23,906 nucleotides of DNA, from positions 1 to 23,906 of the IMG/VR virus record IMGVR_UViG_3300020348_000011; one strand, 5' to 3'. Shown here piece by piece: positions 1-4,013 of the stretch. Source of the DNA: a virus. The notes under the pieces were generated by a model. It saw nothing but the letters and a program-made list of their open reading frames with translations, did not search any database and had not been told where the DNA came from. Both the position numbers and the translations under genes were made by a program. Every line of letters begins with the position of its first letter. Within the stretch, counting starts at the first letter, position 1.

Positions 1-274
1 TAAAACCACCCCAATCTTCTTCGGGAAACCAATCTAGCCAAGTCTTGATTGTGGTTGTTTTAAGCTGTGGATTTGTGTTACGAATAACTGCCCAACGAGT
101 TTTACGTATTCCTTCTTCATTTGGTTTTTGTGAGATTGCTCGTTTTATTATTTCAATACAACAAGCTACAGATTTACCACTTCCTACAGGGCCACGTATT
201 CCTCTGAAGAAAGTATCATTTTTTAAGAATTCTTTTAGTACCTGTCCATCAGGTTTATAATTTAGTGATGCCAT
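1..274 (-). CDS. terL: Terminase large subunit, N-terminal part (cut by window edge)
   Basis: ATP-driven motor that packages phage DNA into the prohead. I translated the minus strand from an ATG at 274; the frame stays open to base 1, giving 91 residues. Residues 28-35 read GPVGSGKS, a Walker A (P-loop) ATP-binding motif, placed about 30 residues from the start as in many phage large terminases; RTKWAVI-like strand sequence follows (RKTRWAVIRNTNPQ, about residues 56-69). The start overlaps the end of the upstream gene (stop at 255-257) by 20 bases, so the two are translated together. The nuclease domain and Walker B lie to the left of the window. A terminase small subunit is encoded upstream at 3042-3431. 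The ATPase assignment is firm; terminase rather than another P-loop ATPase follows from the sequence flavour and the neighbours. Confidence 0.85.
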   Translation of the reverse strand, partial: MASLNYKPDGQVLKEFLKNDTFFRGIRGPVGSGKSVACCIEIIKRAISQKPNEEGIRKTRWAVIRNTNPQLKTTTIKTWLDWFPEEDWGGF

Positions 275-449
275 AATTAACCGCTAGTTCATATAACTTT
301 TCTCTAGCTTGTTCAGATAGAGATTCTATGATTCTATCAGCTTCGTGGTTTGTTACCAACTCTTTTGGATAATGTTTCATATGTTGTGATTTAACAACAG
401 TACGTAGTGTATCTATTTCTCTTATAGAATATTTAGTAAATATTGTCAT
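255..449 (-). CDS. Small hypothetical protein
   Basis: A 64-residue protein that I cannot assign to a function. It is charged and predicted mostly helical, with an acidic helix-like stretch near the C-terminus (about residues 37-58, containing EADRIIESLSEQAREKLYEL). It has no membrane segment or cysteine pair. The start ATG at 449 overlaps the stop of the upstream basic protein by four bases (ATGA), and its own stop lies inside the terminase large-subunit gene. Such double overlap marks it as a real member of the terminase operon. Unlike its neighbours it is not lysine-rich, so it may be a small partner or regulator of the terminase; that role is inference from position only. Confidence 0.7.
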   Translation of the reverse strand: MTIFTKYSIREIDTLRTVVKSQHMKHYPKELVTNHEADRIIESLSEQAREKLYELAVNYGITKL

Positions 450-844
450 ACTTTTCTATATCTCCTTACTTTTCTTGCAATAGATTTTGGTTGTTTACTA
501 AATTGTTTTCCACTCGCTTTATCTTTTCTTTTCTTAGCCGTAGTTCTCGCATATTCTTTTGATGATAATTTTTTAATGGCTTTTTCTGGTAAATAACGTT
601 CTCCTGTTTCTGAAGATTTTTTTCCTGACTTTGTACGCCATTTTTGTTTTGACCATTTAGATAATGAGTTAGATTTCTTTTTAGCACCACTATATCCACC
701 TCCTGCTTTTTTATATGCTTTGACGGCGGCTTGGGCTTTTCTTCCTGACCATTGACCTGCCGCAGTTCCGTGTGATGCTTGTGCTTTTATTCTAGCTACA
801 ATACGTTTCCATAACGAAGGATTTTTTTTCTTTGCTGTACTCAT
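446..844 (-). CDS. Basic phage protein, DUF5872-like
   Basis: A 132-residue, very basic protein. It resembles a family of small phage proteins usually found near terminase genes (I recall it as DUF5872) whose members share a layout seen here: an N-terminal KKxPxLWxR segment, a KAYKKAGGGYSG stretch (about residues 44-55), SNSLxKWxKQxWRTxSGK (about 58-75), RYLPxKAxxxLS (about 83-95) and a C-terminal QPKSIARKVRRYRK tail. The function of the family is unknown; the charge suggests binding to DNA or RNA. The ATG at 844 overlaps the stop of the HNH-like gene by four bases, and its own stop overlaps the next start, so it belongs to the terminase operon. The family name is from memory and needs a profile search; the resemblance itself is clear. 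Confidence 0.75.
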   Translation of the reverse strand: MSTAKKKNPSLWKRIVARIKAQASHGTAAGQWSGRKAQAAVKAYKKAGGGYSGAKKKSNSLSKWSKQKWRTKSGKKSSETGERYLPEKAIKKLSSKEYARTTAKKRKDKASGKQFSKQPKSIARKVRRYRKV

Positions 845-1062
845 TTTTTTGCTGTGTTATATGATGCTGTTACTACTCGTAAATTACTTGGTGCATTATT
901 TTGTGGGTTGCCATCTATATGATGAATATGTTTATTGTCGCCTTTTTTTACGATACCAAGTTTAAGAGCACGTCGTCTTGCTCTATTTCTTTTTACACGA
1001 TCTTTTTTTGACGAAGAAGATGATTGGAAAGAATCATACTCGTGTCTATAATCTCTACTCAT
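841..1062 (-). CDS. Small HNH-like protein
   Basis: A 73-residue protein. An arginine/lysine-rich helix (about residues 19-40) is followed by HIHHIDGNPQNNAPSNLRVV (residues 45-64). The H-H-x-D-G-N and later N-L spacing matches the core of small HNH nuclease-fold proteins: H47/H48 would be the general base and metal region, N55/N56 and N60 the supporting positions. Short HNH proteins of this kind are common beside phage terminases, and some HNH proteins are needed for packaging cleavage by terminase. This protein is near the minimum size for the fold and lacks zinc-binding CxxC pairs. Catalytic activity is therefore plausible but not shown. It overlaps both neighbours (8 bases upstream, 4 downstream). 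Confidence 0.75.
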   Translation of the reverse strand: MSRDYRHEYDSFQSSSSSKKDRVKRNRARRRALKLGIVKKGDNKHIHHIDGNPQNNAPSNLRVVTASYNTAKK

Positions 1063-1240
1063 TACTATTTAAAATATGTTGTTTTGCCATTGCGTATGCT
1101 TTTTCTTTAGAATGACCACGTATCATTTTAAATTCTGCGTAATCTTTTATTTGTTTTTCTCTATGGCGTTCAAGTTCTGCAAGTCTTGACGTTTCCATAC
1201 TTTGGGCAATTTTTTTATTTTTTTCTAATTTTTTATTCAC
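1055..1240 (-). CDS. Small charged hypothetical protein, GTG start
   Basis: A 61-residue, lysine- and glutamate-rich protein, predicted helical throughout, of unknown function. The frame could open with TTG at 1243, but I prefer GTG at 1240: a GAGG ribosome binding site lies five bases before it (only two before the TTG), and the GTG overlaps the stop codon of the small membrane protein upstream in a GTGA arrangement typical of coupled translation. The 3' end overlaps the HNH-like gene by eight bases. Motifs such as RHREKQIKDYAEFK suggest a coiled coil. No membrane segment is present. It is confidently a gene because of the tight coupling on both sides; nothing in the sequence shows its role. 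Confidence 0.65.
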   Translation of the reverse strand: MNKKLEKNKKIAQSMETSRLAELERHREKQIKDYAEFKMIRGHSKEKAYAMAKQHILNSNE

Positions 1241-1380
1241 CAATACCTCACTAGTTCAATTAATTCTATTATAACAATTAATCCTAAAAATAAAGCTAAA
1301 AGTGTATGATATATATTCCATAGAACATAATAATTTTTCTGTGGATATTTTTTAGTAGATTGTTTTTTTCTTACGACCAT
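1237..1380 (-). CDS. Small single-pass membrane protein
   Basis: A 47-residue protein read from an ATG at 1380 to a TGA at 1237-1239. The first 16 residues are basic and aromatic (MVVRKKQSTKKYPQKN), followed by one long hydrophobic segment (about residues 18-44, with LLALFLGLIVIIELIELV) and a short RYW end. Positive residues before the segment predict an N-in orientation. It starts inside the 3' end of the 278-residue gene (29-base overlap) and its stop overlaps the GTG start of the next gene, so it fills what would otherwise be the only gap in this operon. Role unknown; a small membrane modulator of the host or of the lysis genes is possible, by inference only. Confidence 0.6.
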   Translation of the reverse strand: MVVRKKQSTKKYPQKNYYVLWNIYHTLLALFLGLIVIIELIELVRYW

Positions 1381-2188
1381 CAAAACCCTTATCGCCAAAG
1401 GGTGTACCACCCACTCCCATTCCTGTTGGTGTTCCTGTTCTGCTTCCTGTTGAAGATGTAGTTTTGTTTTTAATTGTTTGTAATATTCTTTCTTTTGTTC
1501 TTTGAAAAATATTTTTTTTCTTTTTTGTTGTATCTTTTTTTACTTCCTTTTTAGGAATGTTTTTATTGCTTTTTGCGGTTTCACTTAATCCTTTCATAAT
1601 CTTTTTCATTATTTCTTGGTATCTTTTTGGATTAGTTTGTTGCAAATTTTTAAGATTTTTTTTTGTTCGTGCTTCTGCAAACTTTCGTGCTTTACGACCT
1701 TTATATACTCTACGAGCTATATCACCTGCAATACCAACAACAAGTGTACCACCTGCACCTGTGGTAATAATTTCTGACATTGAGAATTTATCTTTATCTT
1801 GTGGTTTGGGAACATCACTTTTCTTATTTTGTAATTCTATTTTTCTTGTTCTTTTGTCTTTGTTATCTGTTGCACGAACATCATCTTTACTTGTTTTTAC
1901 TTCTCTTTGTTTAGATTCACCTTGTCTTATTTTTTCCATTTCTTCTTTAAGATTTTCTTTTGCTCGTGAACTTAATAAAGTTTTTTCCTTTTTTTTCTTG
2001 TTTGAATCAATTTCTCGTTTTTTTCCTACACCAAAGGCTTCTCTAGTTGTAGGTTCGTTTTTAGTAGAAATAGTTACTTTACCATCTTCACGTCGTCTAA
2101 GTTCATACTTTCGTTTTCCCATTGCACGAAGTTTATAGTCAGTAGGATTTTTCCGTAATTCTTGTTCGTATGTTCCTGTATAGGCCAT
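1352..2188 (-). CDS. Large, highly basic hypothetical protein
   Basis: A 278-residue protein of unknown function, extremely rich in lysine and arginine, with long low-complexity stretches (KKKKEK near residue 64, KKDTTKKKKNIF near 217). A glycine-rich hydrophobic segment (about residues 139-158, ITTGAGGTLVVGIAGDIA) interrupts the charged sequence and could be a membrane-active or oligomerising helix. The C-terminus is Gly/Thr/Ser-rich and ends GRKKKTIY. The composition suggests a mostly disordered nucleic-acid-binding or virion-associated protein. It lies seven bases downstream of the 63-residue gene and overlaps the small membrane protein. An ORF of similar size on the opposite strand here is a shadow produced by the lysine-codon bias. 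Confidence 0.7.
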   Translation of the reverse strand: MAYTGTYEQELRKNPTDYKLRAMGKRKYELRRREDGKVTISTKNEPTTREAFGVGKKREIDSNKKKKEKTLLSSRAKENLKEEMEKIRQGESKQREVKTSKDDVRATDNKDKRTRKIELQNKKSDVPKPQDKDKFSMSEIITTGAGGTLVVGIAGDIARRVYKGRKARKFAEARTKKNLKNLQQTNPKRYQEIMKKIMKGLSETAKSNKNIPKKEVKKDTTKKKKNIFQRTKERILQTIKNKTTSSTGSRTGTPTGMGVGGTPFGDKGFDGRKKKTIY

Positions 2189-2195
2189 AGAGTTA

Positions 2196-2387
2196 TTATC
2201 CTTTCTTTTTCTTTTTTGTCAACATAAGCACTTTTCTTTTTACTTTGGCTGACAAATCTTTGAAGTGAAATAATTTTTTACTAGAAGATGTATGTGTCTT
2301 TCCAGAATGAAGATCCCCATTAGGCATCTTATGTGAACCACCTGTATGAACTTTACCATCTTTGGTATAATGTTTAACTCCTTTCAT
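2196..2387 (-). CDS. Small His/Lys-rich conserved phage protein
   Basis: A 63-residue protein with a recognisable pattern: GVKHYTKDGKVHTGGSHKMP, then NGDLHSGKTHTSSSKKLFHF and a basic tail ending KKKKKG. Similar short proteins with H-K-M-P-(N/D)-G and G-x-T-H-(T) repeats occur in many marine and enteric phages, often near the terminase. The regularly spaced histidines could bind metal, but no function is established to my knowledge. The ATG at 2387 is also the end of the upstream 20-residue gene (TAATG overlap), so translation is coupled. It is seven bases from the following gene. Confidence 0.75.
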   Translation of the reverse strand: MKGVKHYTKDGKVHTGGSHKMPNGDLHSGKTHTSSSKKLFHFKDLSAKVKRKVLMLTKKKKKG

Positions 2388-2449
2388 TAGTAACCTTTTT
2401 TCTTTTTCTTTTTAGTTTTTGGTGCTTTTGGCATTTTATATCCGGGCAT
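2387..2449 (-). CDS. 20-residue lysine-rich micro-gene
   Basis: A 21-codon frame, ATG at 2449 to TAA at 2387-2389, encoding MPGYKMPKAPKTKKKKKKGY. It is supported by context rather than length: its ATG overlaps the stop of the upstream gene by one base (TAATG), and its stop overlaps the ATG of the downstream gene in the same way, so it exactly fills the space between two real genes. The MPGYK start and poly-lysine tail resemble other tiny basic proteins seen in marine phage terminase regions. It could be a DNA- or RNA-binding peptide, or a coupling device for the next gene. No function can be assigned. Confidence 0.55.
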   Translation of the reverse strand: MPGYKMPKAPKTKKKKKKGY

Positions 2450-2769
2450 TATTTCTTTCCTTTCTTTTTTTTATTTTTTAATCGTATTGACATTGCTTTG
2501 GCTTTACGTCTTGCATCAGCTTTACTTGAGGCACCCCACGCTCTTAATGACAAAAGTAAACGAGTTGGTCTACCTTTGCTATCTCGTTCAGGCCCCGGCA
2601 TATTTCCCATCCGTGCTAAAAAAGATGCCCGTCTAGGATTATCTCCAGACTTGACCGGTGCTTTTAATGTACCACCTGTTTGTCTTTTATAAGATGCACG
2701 ACCTTTTGCATTTAATCCTCCTTTAGGATTCTTACCTGCCTTTCTTTGCCACGCCGGTGATTTAGCCAT
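2449..2769 (-). CDS. Conserved basic phage protein, DUF6321-like
   Basis: A 106-residue basic protein. I start it at the ATG at 2769 because the recognisable family sequence begins there: MAKSPAWQRKAGKNPKGGLN, then AKGRASYKRQ, PRRASFLARMGNMPGPERD, KGRPTRLLLSLRAWG and a poly-lysine end. Proteins with this pattern (W-Q-R-x-x-G-K-x-x-x-G-G-L-N-x-K-G-R-x-S and F-x-A-R-M-x-x-M-P-G) are widespread in phages and usually sit near the terminase; I recall the family as DUF6321. Function is unknown. The frame is open for 40 more codons upstream, but that part reads like translated leader with a phenylalanine run from the T13 tract. The stop overlaps the next gene's ATG (TAATG). Confidence 0.75.
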   Translation of the reverse strand: MAKSPAWQRKAGKNPKGGLNAKGRASYKRQTGGTLKAPVKSGDNPRRASFLARMGNMPGPERDSKGRPTRLLLSLRAWGASSKADARRKAKAMSIRLKNKKKKGKK

Positions 2770-2816
2770 TAGAATACCACGTACAAGATCATTGATACAA
2801 TTATGTAAGTAACCAT
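2769..2816 (-). CDS. Possible 15-residue hydrophobic micropeptide
   Basis: A 16-codon frame from ATG 2816 to TAA 2769-2771 encodes MVTYIIVSMILYVVF, almost entirely hydrophobic. An AAGG lies seven bases before the ATG, and the stop overlaps the start of the conserved basic protein by one base (TAATG), the same coupling used by the two genes downstream. It could be a membrane micropeptide or a leader that loads ribosomes onto the next gene. The main gene has no good ribosome binding site of its own, which favours the second reading. Length gives no statistical support, so confidence is low. Confidence 0.35.
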   Translation of the reverse strand: MVTYIIVSMILYVVF

Positions 2817-2819
2817 AAC

Positions 2820-2865
2820 CGAACCTTAACAGAAAAAAAAAAAAATTACAAGCAACGAACCTTAA
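2820..2865 (-). repeat. Direct repeat flanking a 13-base homopolymer
   Basis: The ten-base word CGAACCTTAA (plus strand) occurs at 2820-2829 and 2856-2865. Between the copies is a run of 13 A (2833-2845), i.e. T13 in the leftward transcript. The first copy supplies the AAGG that could serve as ribosome binding site for the micropeptide. The run is not preceded by a convincing GC hairpin in the leftward direction, so I do not call it a terminator. It is a likely site of slippage or of sequencing length error. Confidence 0.5.
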
Positions 2866-2888
2866 ACGACTATAATGTCTGAGCACCA

Positions 2889-3041
2889 CCTACCTTATAA
2901 TCAGGCACGGGTTTTTCTAACCCACCCTTGTTTATTACTTCGGTGTTAGAAAAGCCGTGCCGCATAGTGAGGTCAGCTTTATGTGAATGATACTGGCAAG
3001 AGCCAGTAGCATTCGGATTGGGCTTACGCCAACAATCCCGA
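2889..3041 (-). promoter_or_regulatory. Structured intergenic region with three hairpins
   Basis: The 153 bases between the terminase small-subunit gene and the next coupled cluster hold no convincing gene but three inverted repeats. First, 3015-3023 with 3028-3038 (GGATTG/CAATCC plus GGC/GCC, loop TTAC). Second, 2991-2997 with 3002-3008 (TACTGGC/GCCAGTA, loop AAGA). Third, 2904-2921 with 2945-2961, a 16-bp stem with one mismatch and one bulge, containing TTTTCTAAC and GTTAGAAAA. None is followed by a T-run in the leftward direction, so they look like a processing or regulatory leader rather than terminators. Between the second and third lies ATAGTGAGGTCA (2964-2975), whose complement recurs at 4879-4890. 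Confidence 0.6.
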
Positions 3042-3431
3042 TTACTTCAAGTCTATGTTTATACTAAAATCACCCTTAACCATATGTTGGTGCTTATCTG
3101 GTGCTTTGAATCCTGCCCTATCAAGTATATCCTTACTTGCTTCAAGTTGTACATACTCTGATTTCGCACCTGAACATAAATCAAGTAACCTTGATTGTGC
3201 TTTAACTGCACTCATCCCCAAGTTATGTTGTATCTGTTCAAACATATACTGTTGTACCTTCGGATTTCGTAGCATACGACTTGCACTTACTCTGGAACTA
3301 TTCCCCTTGTATCCTGCGAGTTTTGACGCTTCTGTTATCGTACATCCTGTAGATACGAGAGTATCAACTAACTTCTTTGCTTTCGGTGTGATTTCATTGG
3401 TTTCTTTCATTGAAACGGACATACTCTTCAT
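3042..3431 (-). CDS. terS: Terminase small subunit
   Basis: DNA-recognition subunit that selects phage DNA for packaging and works with the large subunit encoded at the left edge. The 129-residue protein has the layout of the Terminase_2/TerS family: a start such as ITPKAKKLVDTLVSTG, then TEASKLAGYKGNSSRVSASR (helix-turn-helix-like, about residues 33-52), MLRNPKVQQYM (about 53-63), a central helix and an acidic/aliphatic C-terminal part. The start is uncertain: ATG codons lie at 3431, 3422 and 3410, none with a strong ribosome binding site. A good promoter overlaps the first and would begin the mRNA at about 3422, so 3422 (leaderless) or 3410 is likely. Separated from the other terminase genes by the structured region at 2889-3041. 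Confidence 0.8.
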   Translation of the reverse strand: MKSMSVSMKETNEITPKAKKLVDTLVSTGCTITEASKLAGYKGNSSRVSASRMLRNPKVQQYMFEQIQHNLGMSAVKAQSRLLDLCSGAKSEYVQLEASKDILDRAGFKAPDKHQHMVKGDFSINIDLK

Positions 3432-3457
3432 ATATCAGCTACTGTTAAAAAAGTCAA
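3429..3457 (-). promoter_or_regulatory. Sigma70-like promoter for the terminase operon
   Basis: Reading leftward, TTGACT (3457-3452) and TATATG (3434-3429) are separated by 17 bases. Five of six and four of six positions match the consensus. Transcription would start near 3422, at or just before the second ATG of the terminase small-subunit gene, implying a leaderless or very short-leader mRNA. Best promoter match I found in the divergent region. Confidence 0.5.
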
Positions 3458-3481
3458 CATACCTGATTGCGTATGACGGGA

Positions 3482-3536
3482 TTGTTAGAAAAACCACTAG
3501 TGGTAAGATTTGTAAAGAACAAATCTTTTCTAACAA
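3482..3536. other. Three-way-junction inverted repeat
   Basis: A compact nested structure. Outer stem: TTGTTAGAA (3482-3490) pairs with TTCTAACAA (3528-3536). Inside it are a perfect 12-base palindrome, ACCACTAGTGGT (3493-3504), and an 8-bp hairpin, AAGATTTG (3505-3512) with CAAATCTT (3520-3527), loop TAAAGAA. Hairpin and outer stem abut with no unpaired base on the right side. It could act as RNA (junction) or as DNA (operator, recombination or packaging site). It contains the same GTTAGAAAA/TTTTCTAAC core as the hairpin at 2904-2961, on the other side of the terminase small-subunit gene. Confidence 0.6.
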
Positions 3537-3575
3537 CCACTTACATACACTTTATGTTTAATTAAAGATTTAACG

Positions 3576-3656
3576 GAGCTTCGCACATTATAATGACAAG
3601 GACTCTTTCTAAAGAAACTGTCCTTACGCAGTCATATTTCTTCGGTGCTTACGCTC
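3576..3656. other. Long imperfect hairpin, about 80 nt
   Basis: Nested pairing in the non-coding divergent region: GAGC (3576-3579) with GCTC (3653-3656), GCAC (3583-3586) with GTGC (3645-3648), ATGAC (3593-3597) with GTCAT (3631-3635), AAGGAC (3598-3603) with GTCCTT (3620-3625), and TTTC (3606-3609) with GAAA (3614-3617) closed by a TAAA loop. An alternative fold pairs TATAATGA (3589-3596) with TCATTATA (3655-3662). No T-run follows on either strand, so it is not an evident terminator. Transcription direction is unknown. Confidence 0.45.
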
Positions 3657-3712
3657 ATTATATTTGACTAGCTATCCTGCAAAGACTCCTCACGAATTGA
3701 TGGATGTATTGT

Positions 3713-3741
3713 TTGAGTCAAGTTATTTGTTTTAGTATTAG
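3713..3741 (+). promoter_or_regulatory. Candidate promoter for the structured leader and gene at 4014
   Basis: TTGAGT (3713-3718), a 17-base spacer, and TATTAG (3736-3741); each hexamer matches four of six consensus positions. Transcription would begin near 3748, just before the left arm of the large inverted repeat (3756), so the predicted transcript would start almost exactly with that structure. The position is more persuasive than the match. Confidence 0.35.
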
Positions 3742-3755
3742 TTGCGTAAACATTG

Positions 3756-4009
3756 ATGTCCTTCCGTTGTTAAGATTAATGGAAATTATCGAAGCTATAG
3801 ATACCTACAAATATTTGAGAGGTAGGAAAGCCACCCCTTTATATAAAGGTAGGGGTGGTGGCTTACATTTTGTGCCGTCAGCTAACGGCAGTAGCCAACT
3901 CCCTCCGGTTTCCTCCATACCGGCCGATCCTAAAACCTCCGGGAGTTGCAAATTTTGTAGGTATCTATATTTCGTAATTTCGCTATTAATCTTAACAACG
4001 AAAGGACAT
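3756..4009 (+). ncRNA. Large structured RNA element or riboregulatory leader
   Basis: A 254-nt non-coding element with ends that pair over their whole length. Closing helix: 3756-3780 with 3985-4009 (24 of 25 pairs), 3782-3788 with 3975-3981, 3790-3793 with 3971-3974, 3796-3811 with 3954-3969 (16 of 16), 3813-3817 with 3949-3953; 56 pairs in all. Inside: arm A, AAGCCACC (3828-3835)/GGTGGCTT (3857-3864) capped by CCTTT/AAAGG; arm B, TGCCGT (3873-3878)/ACGGCA (3885-3890) with loop CAGCTA; arm C, CAACTCCC (3896-3903)/GGGAGTTG (3941-3948) enclosing CCGGT/ACCGG with loop TTCCTCCAT. The interior (3821-3950) is 72 of 130 G+C by my count, against 11 of 60 in the first full line of the next gene. The AAAGGA ribosome binding site (4001-4006) of the gene at 4014 lies in the right arm, so the fold would hide it. 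It matches no RNA family I recognise. Confidence 0.7.
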
Positions 4010-4013
4010 AACA

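Noticed and set aside
1557-2138. 193-codon plus-strand frame opposite the basic protein gene
   Set aside because: The opposite strand of lysine-rich coding reads as Phe/Leu/Ser-rich nonsense; the minus-strand gene is part of a coupled operon.
2831-2846. Intrinsic terminator using the T13 tract (leftward)
   Set aside because: Only a three-pair hairpin lies before the run, and coupled genes continue directly downstream.
3586-3595. Bidirectional promoter at the CATTATAATG palindrome
   Set aside because: TATAAT occurs on both strands, but no acceptable -35 element is present at 16-18 bases on either side.
3756-4009. Terminal inverted repeats of a small transposon
   Set aside because: No target duplication, no transposase, and the inverted arms pair continuously toward an internal multi-arm core, which transposon ends do not do.
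3756-4009. Known self-cleaving ribozyme or group I intron
   Set aside because: I found no hammerhead core (CUGAUGA with GAAA), no convincing HDV-type nesting and no intron core or interrupted gene.
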